A stretch of DNA of 64,000 nt from Lysobacter sp. GX 14042 (GTDB lineage: Bacteria > Pseudomonadota > Gammaproteobacteria > Xanthomonadales > Xanthomonadaceae), in the NCBI RefSeq assembly GCF_021390425.1, contig NZ_JAJUWY010000001.1, positions 496,001-560,000 on the forward strand, in the 5' to 3' direction. Shown in pieces: positions 1 through 9,276 of this stretch (position 1 is the first letter of the stretch; every line of letters starts with the position of its first letter). Made by a program: the position numbers and the translations under genes. The notes beneath the pieces are model-generated. The model was given only the letters and a program-made list of their open reading frames with translations, had not been told where the DNA came from and made no database searches.

Positions 1-3000
1 TGCTTGAGCGCGCCCATCTGGTGCAGTTCTTCCTGTTCCAGGCCCAGACCCTGGAGCTGGACCGCACCACCGCGATCATCGCCCCCAACGGCGCCGGCAA
101 GAGCGCGCTGCTGGACGCGCTGCAGATCGTGATGCTGGGCGGCGACCGCAACCAGATCCGCTTCAACGCCCAGGCCGGCGGCAGCCACCGCGCGCGCACC
201 ATCCGCGACTACTGCCTGGGCGTGTACCGCGGCGGCGAGGACGGCCGGGTGCGCGACACCGCGACGACCTACCTCAGCCTGGTCTTCCGCGATACGGAGA
301 CCGACCAGGTCCTGACCGCCGGCATCGCCCTGGGTGCCTCCGCCGACGAGCCCGACCACCGCGTGCACGGGCTGTACCTGTTGCCCGGCGTGGCGCTGGA
401 GCTGGAGGAGCACCTGGAGCAGGTCGACGGCCGCGAACTGCCGCTGGAGTGGGCGACTTTCCGCGAACAGGCGCTGCGGCGCTGCAGGCAGGCCGACACC
501 CGCGCCGAGCTGCACCCCACCAGCGACCGCTTCGTGCGCGACCTGCTGGTACGCCTGCGCCCCGGCCCGACCGCCTACCTGGACCCGGCCGCCTACCGCA
601 AGGCCTTCCAGAACGCGCTCAACCTGCAGCGGGTCACCGATGTCGACCTGTTCGTGCGCACCCTGGTGGCCGAGGAGCGCCCGACCGAGATCGCCCGCTT
701 CCGTGCCCTGCTGGAGGGTTTCCGGCAGATCAAGGCGCGCATCGAGCAGGTCGCCCGGCGGATCGAGGAAGCCGAACTGGTCGAAGCCCGCTACCGCAAG
801 CTGGCCGCCCAGGCCACGCGCGCGGCCAGCTACCGGGCGCTCGCCGCCGAATACCGGCGCGACGCCCACGAGGAGCAACTGGACACGATCGAGCAGTCGC
901 TGGCCGAGGCCCGCGACGCCGCCGCGCACTGCCGGCGCTCGCTCGCCCAGGCCCGCAGCGACCTGCAGACCGCCAACGAGGACGCCGCCCGACTCCAGCA
1001 GCAACTGCAGGGCATGCGTGGCTACGGCGAGCAGGCCAGCCTGGACCAGCTCGCCGCCAACTGGCGCGATGACCTGGGCCGGCTCAAGCATGACCTGCTG
1101 CGCAACGCCGGTTTTGTGCGCGAGCGGCTGGCGTCCGCCGGCGCGCTCGGCCTGCCCGGCATCGATCCGGCACAGGTACGCGAACTCGCCCTGCCCTGGC
1201 AGGCGCTGTGCGACGTGCTCGAGGCGCTGCCCGCCGACGCCGAGGTCGAGCTTGATCCGCAGCAACTGCACGATCAGCTGCGCGACGCCCTGGCCCAGGC
1301 CGCCCCGCTGATCGCCGCGGTGACCCGCCACGCCCGCGAGGCGCAGAACGCCCTCGATGCCGCCCGCCAGCGCGCCGAGGCCGCGCGACAGAACCTGGCC
1401 CGGCTGTCGGCCGGCCAGTCCGAACTGCGCGCCGACGTCATCCGCCTGATGAACTACCTGCGCGAGGACGGCATCCACGCGCAGCCGGTCTGCGACCTGG
1501 TCCGGGTCACCGATCCGGATTGGCAGCCGGCCATCGAAGCCTACCTGCGCAGCCACGTCGAGGCCTTGCTGGTGCCGGCCGAGGACGAGGAGCGCGCGGT
1601 ACGCCTGTACCGCGCCCTCAAGGGCAACCGCGCGGTGTACGGCGTGAAGCTGGCCCTGGCCAGCCAGGCGCGCCGCGAGCGCGGCAAGGCCCCGGCCACC
1701 GACCAGGTCGCCGCCCTGCTGGACGGCGACAACCGCGATGCGGTGGCCTACCTGCGACGCCAGCTCGGCGACCTGCGCCAGGTCGAGACCGAAACCCAGC
1801 TGGTGCGCGGCGATCGCGCCCTCAGCCGTGACGGCCTGGTCGCCAAGGGCGGCGGCATCGAGCGCCTGCGCCTGCCGGCCGCGGCGGAACTGCGCATCGG
1901 CGCCAGCGGCAATCGCGAGCGCGCCCGGCTGCTGCACGAGCAGCGCGAGCGTGCCGAAGCCGAGCTCCGCGCGCTGGAGGCCGAGGGCAAGGCACTGGCG
2001 ACCTGCGCTGCCGGCCTGGCCCGCCTCGACGACCCGGATGCCGTCGCCGGGCAGGCCCATGCCACCCTGCTGCGCCACCGCGAGGTGTCCGGTCGCTACC
2101 GCGCCCAGCTGCGCCTGCAAGCCGAGCAGTCCGACCCCGACCTGCTGCGCCTGACCGAAGAGGCCACCGCATTCAGGGAACATGCCGCCACCCTGCAGGC
2201 GGCCGTGGAGAAGCTGATCCGCGAAGAGACCAAGGCCCAGTCCGAAGCCGAGTCGCTCGAGCGCGTCCTCACCAGCCTGCAGGCGCAGAGCGAGTCCATC
2301 GCCCGCGCCGCGGTGGACGCCTTCGGCCACGAGGACGTCGACCCCAACCTGGTCGAGCGTTACCGCGACGAACTTGACGAACGCTTCCCCGAGTCCGGCC
2401 CGCGCCTGGACCACTGCGATGAGCGCGCCGGCGCCGCCGAACGCACCCTGGCCGCGCAGTTGCCGGAAGCCTGGTCCGCCCTGGCCCAGTACGCCCGCGA
2501 CCACGGCCTGTCGCTGGAGTTGGAGCCGGAGCAATGGCGCCCGGCGCACGCGCTGCTGGAAAAGGAAATCGCCCAGCTCAAGGGCACCGAGCTGGTCCAG
2601 CACCAGGCCGCCGCCGAAGAGGCCTACAGCACCGCGGTGGAGACCTTCCGCGCCAACGTCGCCTCTGCGCTGTACGACAACTTCACCCGCCTCAGGCACC
2701 AGATCCACACGCTCAACCGCACCCTGCAGCGCAGCCCGGCGTTCTCCAACAACGAGCGCTACCAGTTCAGGTACGAGGTCGCGCCGGAACTCAAGGACCT
2801 GCACGGCTTCATCAAGCGCGCCACCGAGGCCGGCGAGAGCGACACCCTGTTCGGCAGCGCCGGCGAGTTGCCGGCCGCCTTCCGCGACATCATCGAGGAC
2901 CGCGCCAGCGGCAAGTCCGGCCAGCCCTCGCCACTGGACGACTACCGTCGCTTCTTCAACTTCGAGGTGGTTATCAAGCAGGAGGACAGGGTGATCGGCA

Positions 3001-3485
3001 CCCTCAGCGAGCGCATGCGCTCCGGCTCCGGCGGCGAGCACCGCGCGCCGCTGTACGTGATCGCCGGCGCCGCGCTGGCCGCCGCCTACGGCAAGGGCGA
3101 AGGGCTGGAGGGCGGACTGGGGGTGATCATGCTCGACGAGTTCGGCGACAAGATCGACTCCCAAAACGCCCGCGCCACCACCGACTACCTGCGCTCGCTG
3201 GGCCTGCAGCTTGTGCTGGCCGCGCCCGACACCGCCCAGGGCACCCTAACCGGCGTGCTCGACAGCTACGTCGAACTGTTCCGCGATGGCCCGCTGCTGC
3301 AGATGGAGCGCCACGTGGTCACCGAGGCCGGGCGCGAGCTGCTGGCCAGCGACCAGTTCGAGCTCCACCCGGAGCTGCTGGCGGCCGAGATTGCCCGGAT
3401 CACCGGCGAGCGCGCCGCCACGGCCGCCACCAGGGAGACCGTCGATGGACAGTCCGGCGTCGAGCCCGGCAACACGGCTTCTTGA
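1..3485 (+). CDS. jetC: Wadjet protein JetC, MukB-like SMC ATPase (5' end at window edge)
   Basis: This is the motor subunit of a Wadjet anti-plasmid system, an SMC-like ATPase that extrudes DNA loops and hands circular DNA to the JetD nuclease. A Walker A motif, APNGAGKS, lies near the N-terminus. A long Ala/Arg/Glu/Gln-rich coiled-coil middle follows, with a hinge-like region around the centre. The C-terminal head has an ABC signature (SGSGGEHR, about residue 1000) and a Walker B (VIMLDEFGD, about residue 1040). The frame is open to base 3. The first visible start is GTG at 21, but the residues before it (LERAHL) look like native protein, so the true start is probably at or left of the edge. 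jetA and jetB would normally lie upstream. jetD overlaps the 3' end by 41 nt. Length (about 1160 aa) suits the family. Confidence 0.9.
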   Translation, partial: LERAHLVQFFLFQAQTLELDRTTAIIAPNGAGKSALLDALQIVMLGGDRNQIRFNAQAGGSHRARTIRDYCLGVYRGGEDGRVRDTATTYLSLVFRDTETDQVLTAGIALGASADEPDHRVHGLYLLPGVALELEEHLEQVDGRELPLEWATFREQALRRCRQADTRAELHPTSDRFVRDLLVRLRPGPTAYLDPAAYRKAFQNALNLQRVTDVDLFVRTLVAEERPTEIARFRALLEGFRQIKARIEQVARRIEEAELVEARYRKLAAQATRAASYRALAAEYRRDAHEEQLDTIEQSLAEARDAAAHCRRSLAQARSDLQTANEDAARLQQQLQGMRGYGEQASLDQLAANWRDDLGRLKHDLLRNAGFVRERLASAGALGLPGIDPAQVRELALPWQALCDVLEALPADAEVELDPQQLHDQLRDALAQAAPLIAAVTRHAREAQNALDAARQRAEAARQNLARLSAGQSELRADVIRLMNYLREDGIHAQPVCDLVRVTDPDWQPAIEAYLRSHVEALLVPAEDEERAVRLYRALKGNRAVYGVKLALASQARRERGKAPATDQVAALLDGDNRDAVAYLRRQLGDLRQVETETQLVRGDRALSRDGLVAKGGGIERLRLPAAAELRIGASGNRERARLLHEQRERAEAELRALEAEGKALATCAAGLARLDDPDAVAGQAHATLLRHREVSGRYRAQLRLQAEQSDPDLLRLTEEATAFREHAATLQAAVEKLIREETKAQSEAESLERVLTSLQAQSESIARAAVDAFGHEDVDPNLVERYRDELDERFPESGPRLDHCDERAGAAERTLAAQLPEAWSALAQYARDHGLSLELEPEQWRPAHALLEKEIAQLKGTELVQHQAAAEEAYSTAVETFRANVASALYDNFTRLRHQIHTLNRTLQRSPAFSNNERYQFRYEVAPELKDLHGFIKRATEAGESDTLFGSAGELPAAFRDIIEDRASGKSGQPSPLDDYRRFFNFEVVIKQEDRVIGTLSERMRSGSGGEHRAPLYVIAGAALAAAYGKGEGLEGGLGVIMLDEFGDKIDSQNARATTDYLRSLGLQLVLAAPDTAQGTLTGVLDSYVELFRDGPLLQMERHVVTEAGRELLASDQFELHPELLAAEIARITGERAATAATRETVDGQSGVEPGNTAS

Positions 3486-4632
3486 GCGCCTGCTGGCACG
3501 CGGCGAAAACGCCCGTGCCCGGGATGATACCCGCGCGGTGCGGCTGACCGGGCGAAGCTGCCCGGAATACGCCGGACTGGATTCACTGGCGGAGTTCGAG
3601 CGCTTCCACGGCCAGCTCGCCGATGCCGGGCGCACCGGCGCGATCAAGGTCGAACGCGAACGCGGCCGTGACGCGTTCCACGCCGTGGTCCTGCTGGACC
3701 TGGACCGGCTTGGGGCCCATCTCGGCCGACGTTTGCGCGGCGACCGCGTCGCCGAGGCACGCGCGCTTTTGGCCCGGTGGCTCTCCACGTACCCGGTGCT
3801 GGAGGAAGTACTGGAGCGCTGGGAACAGGGCAAGCCGGTGCGCGGCAATGGCCCGGACGCGGCCCCGGCACTGCGCGATGCCTTGCAAACGGTCGACAGC
3901 CGCCGCGCCGGGAACTACGCCGAGCGGATCCTGCGCCGCGAGAGCGTGCGCCTGTTCGGCGACAGCAAGCGACTGGAACGCCTGACCCCGTGGCTGGACC
4001 TGGTCACCACCGGCGAACTCACCCCCAGCGGCCTGCACGACGAGGACATCCGGGGCTCGCTCGGGCTGCGCCGCGAACCGCAGCCGATGCTGGTCGCCGG
4101 CCGTGGCGAGGTCGAACTCGAGGACACCCGCCTGCCCCTGTGCCGTCCGTACCTCGGCCTGCCGGTGGATGCGGTCCGGGGTATCGCCAGCGACGCCCGC
4201 TACCTGCTCACCATCGAGAACCTGGCCAGCTTCCACGATGCCGCCCGCGTACTGGCCGCAACCGGCAGTCCCGGCCTGCTGGTCTATACCGCCGGCATGC
4301 CCTCGCCTGCCTGGCGCGCGCTCTACCGGCGGATTCTCGCCGGCCTGCCCGCCACTGCGGCGGTCTACCACTGGGGCGACATCGACGAAGGCGGCTTCCG
4401 GATCGCCGCCGCGCTGGCGGTGGACGTACGCCAACAGGAGCGGACCCTGCAACCCTGGTTGATGGCGTCGGCTTCGATCCCGGAGCCGATGCGAACCGAA
4501 ACCGTGTCGTCAGCCGCACTGGCGCGGATGTCGTACTGGGCAGCCGCAGCGGGTTGGGAATCGATCGCGATGCAATTGCACAAGCACCCGTTCCGGATGG
4601 AGCAGGAAGCACTCGACCCGACCCTTCCGTAG
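3445..4632 (+). CDS. jetD: Wadjet nuclease subunit JetD (Toprim, DUF3322/DUF2220)
   Basis: JetD is the topoisomerase VI-like subunit that cuts plasmid DNA after loop extrusion by JetABC. The 395-residue protein has an N-terminal DUF3322-like part and a C-terminal DUF2220/Toprim part. The Toprim acidic residues are visible: E258 in TIENLASF, and D312 and D314 in HWGDIDEGGF. The ATG at 3445 was chosen because a good Shine-Dalgarno (GGGAG) lies 7 nt upstream and because it gives the usual family length. Longer in-frame starts would run much further back into jetC. The 41-nt overlap with jetC indicates co-translation. All key residues are present, so the nuclease looks intact. Confidence 0.9.
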   Translation: MDSPASSPATRLLERLLARGENARARDDTRAVRLTGRSCPEYAGLDSLAEFERFHGQLADAGRTGAIKVERERGRDAFHAVVLLDLDRLGAHLGRRLRGDRVAEARALLARWLSTYPVLEEVLERWEQGKPVRGNGPDAAPALRDALQTVDSRRAGNYAERILRRESVRLFGDSKRLERLTPWLDLVTTGELTPSGLHDEDIRGSLGLRREPQPMLVAGRGEVELEDTRLPLCRPYLGLPVDAVRGIASDARYLLTIENLASFHDAARVLAATGSPGLLVYTAGMPSPAWRALYRRILAGLPATAAVYHWGDIDEGGFRIAAALAVDVRQQERTLQPWLMASASIPEPMRTETVSSAALARMSYWAAAAGWESIAMQLHKHPFRMEQEALDPTLP

Positions 4633-4696
4633 TTTCTCCACATCCACAACACCGTTGCCCGGCTACACAGACATTCCCCCGCGACAGGAACCCGGC

Positions 4697-5200
4697 ATGC
4701 GCCATCACGACGATCCCGCCACCGCGCCCTCGGTCGACCTGGAGCGCTACCTGGGCACCTGGTACGAAATCGCCCGGCTGCCGATGCGACACGAGCCGCC
4801 GGACTACCGCGACATCACCGCGACCTACTCCCTGCAGGACGACGGCAAGGTCCGGGTCGCCAACCGGGCGATCAATGGCGACGGCGAGCGGCAGGAGTCC
4901 ATTGGTGAGGCCACGCCGGTGCGCGGCAGCCACAACAGCAAGCTTGAGGTGAGCTTCCTGCCCGACGGGCTGCGCTGGATCCCGTTCACCAGGGGCGATT
5001 ACTGGATCCTGCGGGTGGACCCGGACTATCGCGTGGCCCTGGTCGGCAGCCCGGACCGCAAGTACCTGTGGCTGCTGGCCCGCGAACCCCGCATCGATTC
5101 CGCCACCCGGCTCGGGTTCCTCGCCACCGCGCAGGCCCAGGGCTTCGAACTCGACGAGCTGATCGACACCCCGCAGAGCGGCACCACCACGAACCCGTAG
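4697..5200 (+). CDS. lipocalin family protein (Blc-like)
   Basis: This is a bacterial lipocalin, a small beta-barrel that binds hydrophobic ligands such as lipids. The N-terminal signature GTWYEIAR begins at residue 20 and the hallmark fold elements follow over 167 residues. E. coli Blc is an outer-membrane lipoprotein; no signal peptide or lipobox is visible here, so a cytoplasmic location or a missed upstream start is possible. An in-frame TTG at 4655 would add 14 residues but no signal sequence. The ATG chosen has AGGAA 7 nt upstream. It lies 64 nt after jetD on the same strand and has no obvious functional link to Wadjet. Confidence 0.85.
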   Translation: MRHHDDPATAPSVDLERYLGTWYEIARLPMRHEPPDYRDITATYSLQDDGKVRVANRAINGDGERQESIGEATPVRGSHNSKLEVSFLPDGLRWIPFTRGDYWILRVDPDYRVALVGSPDRKYLWLLAREPRIDSATRLGFLATAQAQGFELDELIDTPQSGTTTNP

Positions 5201-5230
5201 TACCGGCGGGCCGCGGCACCGGTGAACCGG

Positions 5231-6145
5231 TCAGGGCCGCGCCGGCCCCTCAGCGCGCCCCGCAGCCAGCAGCTGTTCGAGCCGGGCGTCCTTCTCCTGC
5301 CAGAGCCCGTTCATCCACTGCTGGAAGCGCGTGCGGTAGGTCCGGTCACCCTGGTAGTCGCCGCCCAGCAGCTCCGCGGGGATCGGCCGCTGCTGCACCC
5401 GTACGTGCACCGCCGGCACGCGTCCGGCGATCAGGTCGATCATCGAAGGGCGGCCGCCCGGATAGGCGATGGTGATGTCCAGCACCGCGTGCAGTGCATC
5501 GCCCATGGCATCGAGCACGAAGGCCACCCCGCCCGAGCGGGGCTTGAGCAGGTGGCGGTAGGGGGAATCCTGCCTCGCGTGCTTTTCCGGAGTGAACCGC
5601 GTGCCCTCCACGAAATTCATCACCGATACCGGAATGGACCGGAACTTCTCGCAGGCACGCCGGGTGACCTCCATGTCGCGCCGGCCCAGTTCCGGGTTCT
5701 TCGCGATCTGGCTGCGGGTGTAGCGGCCCATGAACGGGAAGTCCAGCGCCCACCACGCCAGGCCCAGCACCGGTACCCAGAACAGCTGCCGCTTGAGGAA
5801 GAAACGCAGCAGCGGGATGCGCCGGTTGAACACTTTCTGCAGCACCACGATGTCGACCCAGCTCTGGTGGTTGGCCAACACCAGATAGTGGCCGTCCACC
5901 TTCAGGTCGGCCTCGCCGACCACCTGGAAGCGGGTGCCGGTGAAGCGGTCGAGCATGGCGGTGTTCACCGCGATCCAGCTCTCCGCCAGGCCGGTCAGCA
6001 CCCGGTTGCAGGCCTGGCGGATACGCTTGAACGGGAGCAAGGCCTTCAACAGCGCGGCGAGCAGCAGCGGGCCGACGTGCAGCAGGGTGTTGAGGGCTAC
6101 TGCGGACAGAAGCAGCGCCACGCGCAACCACGTGATCAGAAGCAC
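5231..6145 (-). CDS. 1-acyl-glycerol-3-phosphate acyltransferase-like protein (YihG/PlsC family)
   Basis: This is a membrane-bound PlsC-superfamily acyltransferase of 304 residues, expected to transfer an acyl chain to a lysophospholipid at the inner membrane. A hydrophobic N-terminal segment covers about residues 5-37. The catalytic HxxxxD box reads NHQSWVD (H93 to D98), and the substrate-binding block FVEGTRF sits at about 178-184. The overall pattern is that of E. coli YihG, a second LPA acyltransferase, more than that of PlsC itself. It is transcribed toward the lipocalin gene, with a 30-nt convergent gap. The exact acyl acceptor cannot be told from sequence. Confidence 0.88.
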   Translation of the reverse strand: MLLITWLRVALLLSAVALNTLLHVGPLLLAALLKALLPFKRIRQACNRVLTGLAESWIAVNTAMLDRFTGTRFQVVGEADLKVDGHYLVLANHQSWVDIVVLQKVFNRRIPLLRFFLKRQLFWVPVLGLAWWALDFPFMGRYTRSQIAKNPELGRRDMEVTRRACEKFRSIPVSVMNFVEGTRFTPEKHARQDSPYRHLLKPRSGGVAFVLDAMGDALHAVLDITIAYPGGRPSMIDLIAGRVPAVHVRVQQRPIPAELLGGDYQGDRTYRTRFQQWMNGLWQEKDARLEQLLAAGRAEGPARP

Positions 6146-6336
6146 CGGTCAGCCACTCCTGGAAAGGGGCGGAAGAGTAGCAAAGCACCCGGCTTCGTGG
6201 CGCGGCCACCCTGCCCCTGCGTTTCGGATGCGCATCCACGCAATGCTGCACCCTGCGTGGGTCAGGGTTGAACCCCGAGGGCGCGTGATTTAGTGTGCTG
6301 GTCCTGTATATCAGTGACTTCCTGCGGAACTTGTCC

Positions 6337-6882
6337 ATGTCCCTTCCCCGTCGCGCCACCCTTCTCCCCGTGGCGGCCACTGCCGCCCTTCTGGCCTCCG
6401 GCTGTACTGGCGTGATCTCGAAGGAGATCGCGACCGAGCGGGCGAATCTCCACGACAGCCCGCTGGAACTCGGCACCGAGGGGGACCCGCCCGCCAGCAT
6501 CGACCTGTCCGGCGCGGTGACGATCGGCGGAGACACGCTGCCGCTCACCGATGCCCAGCGCGCGCTGGCCGCGGACTATCGTGCTTCGGTGATCGACCTG
6601 ACGGACCATGTCCTGGAGGGCACGGCGAAGCTCACCAACCGCGCCATGGCCACCGCCCTGCTTGGCGCCTTCAGCGGCTTTGGCGATGCAGCGGAAAGGC
6701 GCATCGAACGCCAGGCCGAGGCGATGGTCCATTCGGACGAGCTCTGCGGGCTGCTGGAACAGGTACGCCAACGCCAGGACCGGATGGTGCAGGCGGTGGA
6801 GGCCCTGCGGCCCCATGCCTCGGTCAGCCGGCAGGACGTGGAGGACTGCACTGCCGGCCGCCCGTACCACGCCGGACTCTAG
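6337..6882 (+). CDS. putative lipoprotein of unknown function
   Basis: The family is not recognised with certainty. The 181-residue product has an N-terminal signal peptide ending in a lipobox (LLASGC, Cys at about residue 24), so a lipoprotein is predicted. The mature part has few hydrophobic stretches and is rich in acidic and Arg residues; it resembles DUF2884/YggN-type periplasmic proteins only loosely. The ATG at 6337 places the signal peptide at the N-terminus, whereas an earlier start at 6295 would add 14 residues before it. The stop codon lies in the ribosome-binding site of the next gene, so the two are probably one operon. Confidence 0.7.
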   Translation: MSLPRRATLLPVAATAALLASGCTGVISKEIATERANLHDSPLELGTEGDPPASIDLSGAVTIGGDTLPLTDAQRALAADYRASVIDLTDHVLEGTAKLTNRAMATALLGAFSGFGDAAERRIERQAEAMVHSDELCGLLEQVRQRQDRMVQAVEALRPHASVSRQDVEDCTAGRPYHAGL

Positions 6883-6891
6883 GAGGCACCC

Positions 6892-7995
6892 ATGCACAAG
6901 GCACTTGCAGTGTTCGGCCTTGCACTCTGCTTCGCCTGGCCCGCCGCATCGCCGGCACGGCAGGTCGACCTATCCCGGCTCGATGGGCACATGGCCGGAC
7001 CGCGGGCCCGGGTACTGGTGCTCGGCTCGGTCCATCTGTCGGAGCTGCCGGACAGCTTCGACCCGCAGACCCTGGCACCGGTGATCGACCTGCTTGCCGA
7101 CTTCAGGCCGGACATCATCACCGTCGAGGACATCCGCGGCGACGGCTGCGACCACATGGCGCGCTACCCCGCGACCTATGACCCCGATGCGCTGGTGCGC
7201 TTCTGCGGCAACACGGAGGCCGCCCGGGCCGCCACGGGCCTCGACGTACCCGCAGCCCTCGCGGAAATCGACCGGGTATTGGCCGACTGGTCCACGCAGC
7301 CCACCCCCGCACAGCGGCGGCGTCTGGCGGCCCTGTTCCTGGCGGGCAACGACAGGACGTCCGCGTTGGTCCAGTGGCTGCAGCTGCCACCGGCGGAGCG
7401 CATTCCGGGTGAAGGCCTTGACGGTGCACTGGTGTCGCTGCTGGACAAGGCGACGACGACGCGCAACGAGGGGTACCAGATTGCCGCCGTGCTCGCCGCC
7501 CGCCTCGGCCTGCAGCGCGTGTACCCGATCGATGACCACACCGGCGACGCCCTTGACGTTCCACCCGCCGAGACCGGCGCCTTCTCCGAGGCCCTCGTCA
7601 CCGCATGGGCCTCCGGCGCCGCCGGATGGGCGCCTTTCGAAAAGCGGATCCAGGCATTGAAGGACGGCGGCGACATGCTCGCGCTGTACCGCTACTACAA
7701 CCGTCCCGACGTGCTGCAGCACAAGGTCGAGTCGGACTTCGGCAGCGCCCTCCGCGACGCCTCGCCGCAGCACTACGGCCAGCATTACGTGGCCGGCTGG
7801 GAAACCCGCAACCTGCGCATGGTCGCCAACATCCGCGAGGCCTTCCGCGGCCGGCCAGGGGCGCGCGTGCTGTCGCTGGTCGGCGCGACGCACAAGCCGT
7901 GGTTCGACAGCCTGCTGGGGCAGATGCAAGGCGTGGACGTGGTGCCGGTGGAAGCGGTGCTGGGTCCGGGCACGCAGGTCCGCCGGGAGGACTGA
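6892..7995 (+). CDS. DUF5694 family exported protein (TraB/GumN-like fold)
   Basis: The 367-residue product has a Sec signal peptide ending near SPA-RQ (about residue 23). It fits the DUF5694 group, which resembles TraB/GumN proteins. Two glycine-histidine blocks typical of that superfamily are visible: LGSVH (H48) near the start and VGATHKPW near the C-terminus. An acidic TVEDIR block lies in between. A metal-dependent hydrolytic activity is possible but unproven. An excellent Shine-Dalgarno (GGAGG) overlaps the stop codon of the preceding lipoprotein gene, so the pair is translationally close. Its substrate is unknown. Confidence 0.8.
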   Translation: MHKALAVFGLALCFAWPAASPARQVDLSRLDGHMAGPRARVLVLGSVHLSELPDSFDPQTLAPVIDLLADFRPDIITVEDIRGDGCDHMARYPATYDPDALVRFCGNTEAARAATGLDVPAALAEIDRVLADWSTQPTPAQRRRLAALFLAGNDRTSALVQWLQLPPAERIPGEGLDGALVSLLDKATTTRNEGYQIAAVLAARLGLQRVYPIDDHTGDALDVPPAETGAFSEALVTAWASGAAGWAPFEKRIQALKDGGDMLALYRYYNRPDVLQHKVESDFGSALRDASPQHYGQHYVAGWETRNLRMVANIREAFRGRPGARVLSLVGATHKPWFDSLLGQMQGVDVVPVEAVLGPGTQVRRED

Positions 7996-8030
7996 CGCGG
8001 AGCCCTCGGGATGTACCCGTTGGTGCTGCG

Positions 8031-8270
8031 CTACTCCATCTGGCGACGCAGCCGCTCCGCGTAACACTCCCGAACGGTAGCGTCGGGCAGCTCCGGCGGA
8101 CGCGGGTATACGCGCAACATGCCGTCACCGGTGCGGCGCGGGTGCACATGGAAGTGCAGGTGCGGTACTTCCTGCCCGCCGGCTTCCCCAATCGAGTGCC
8201 ATACGCTCAGCCCATCTTGGGGGAAGGCCAAGGCGGCCGCCCGCGTGACCCGCGCCAGCATCGCCATCAC
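8031..8270 (-). pseudogene. HIT-family hydrolase, C-terminal half only
   Basis: On the minus strand just after apt, the frame encodes the second half of a histidine-triad protein. The helix before the active site and the triad itself (HLHFHVHPR, preceded by AGGQEVP) are followed by about 30 residues to a TAG stop. HIT hydrolases normally have another 40-60 residues of beta-strands before this helix. Here the frame runs back into apt coding sequence without any HIT-like residues, so the N-terminal half is gone. A GTG at 8270 could start a 79-residue fragment. The catalytic histidines survive but the fold cannot be complete. Confidence 0.75.
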
Positions 8271-8298
8271 GGGGCTTACCGGGCGGGGCTGCCACAGC

Positions 8299-8817
8299 TC
8301 AGTACGCGGCCGCGGCCAGCAGCGGGAGGGAGTCGTTCCAGCGCGTCCGTCCGCCCAACGCCCGCATTTCAAACAGCACCGCTGCGCCGGCCACTTCGGC
8401 GCCTTGGCGGCGCAGCAGCAACAGCGCGGCCTGGAGCGTGCCGCCAGTCGCGAGCACATCGTCCACCAGCAGTACGCGGGCGCCGGGGGGCAGCGCGTCG
8501 ACATGGATCTGCAACTGGTCGGTGCCGTACTCGAGCGCGTAGTCCTGCGACAGGGTGCGCGCAGGCAGCCGGCCGGGCTTGCGCACCGGCACGAAGCCGG
8601 TGCCAAGGGCCTGCGCGAGGGCGGCGCCAAGGATGAAGCCCCGCGACTCGATGCCGACCACCGCATCCAGCCGGGCGCGGCGCCAGGGCTCGGCCATCTC
8701 CGCGATCGCAGCCGCGAAGGCCGCCGCGTCCGCGAGCACCGGGGTGATGTCCTTGAACAGGATGCCGGGCCTGGGAAAATCGGGAACGTCGCGGACCAGG
8801 TGCTGCCACTGGGTCAT
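8299..8817 (-). CDS. apt: adenine phosphoribosyltransferase
   Basis: The enzyme joins adenine and PRPP to give AMP and pyrophosphate in purine salvage, in the cytoplasm. The 172-residue protein is of usual length. It opens with the family block [19 protein letters not shown], has the [11 protein letters not shown] loop, and carries the PRPP-binding motif [13 protein letters not shown] near residue 120. The ATG is the first in frame. It is followed closely by the broken HIT gene. A motif containing GTTAGCAT about 26 nt upstream of the start could be a -10 region and recurs before the hydrolase gene at 11101. Confidence 0.95.
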   Translation of the reverse strand: MTQWQHLVRDVPDFPRPGILFKDITPVLADAAAFAAAIAEMAEPWRRARLDAVVGIESRGFILGAALAQALGTGFVPVRKPGRLPARTLSQDYALEYGTDQLQIHVDALPPGARVLLVDDVLATGGTLQAALLLLRRQGAEVAGAAVLFEMRALGGRTRWNDSLPLLAAAAY

Positions 8818-8874
8818 TGGACTGTCGCTTCTGGGAGGCGGCTCATGCTAACTGCCGGAACGCGGTGGCGCGGA

Positions 8875-9276
8875 TCAGCCCGGGAACTCCCCATCGACGT
8901 ACAACCAGTATCCATCGACCCGCTCGAACCGGCTGACCTCATGCATCCGCACTGCTGGCTCGCCACCAACCTTATAGCGTGCGACGAACTCCACCATCGC
9001 GTTGCCGTCCCCGAAGTCGGCATGGCGCTTCACGTCCAGCCCGATCCAGCGCAAGCCGGGCGTGTCCTCCAGATCCAGCGCTGCGGGCACGGTGTCCGGG
9101 TGCCAAGTGGCTTTCAGGTAATCGGCCAGCCCAAGCACATAGGCGCTGTAGCGCGAACGCATCAGCGCCTCGGCGGTTGCGGCGGGGGCGCCCCGATGCA
9201 ACAGCTGGCAGCACGACGCATACGCGACGGAAGGATTGCAGGGGCAGACCGACGGCATGGCAACGAAGTGGCGCAT
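8875..9276 (-). CDS. YchJ-like (UPF0225) zinc-binding protein
   Basis: The 133-residue protein carries the N-terminal cysteine cluster CPCN..YASCC typical of the YchJ/UPF0225 family, which has SEC-C-like metal-binding features. It also has the conserved block LMRSRYSAYVLG and the C-terminal half of an NTF2-like fold. The role of the family is not established. The ATG at 9276 was chosen because it overlaps the TGA stop of fluC in a TGATG arrangement, which suggests coupled translation. A shorter start at 9258, directly before the Cys motif, is possible. Confidence 0.85.
   Translation of the reverse strand: MRHFVAMPSVCPCNPSVAYASCCQLLHRGAPAATAEALMRSRYSAYVLGLADYLKATWHPDTVPAALDLEDTPGLRWIGLDVKRHADFGDGNAMVEFVARYKVGGEPAVRMHEVSRFERVDGYWLYVDGEFPG

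Noticed and set aside
4655-5200. TTG start for the lipocalin giving a longer N-terminus
   Set aside because: The extra 14 residues contain no signal peptide, and the ATG at 4697 has a better ribosome-binding site.
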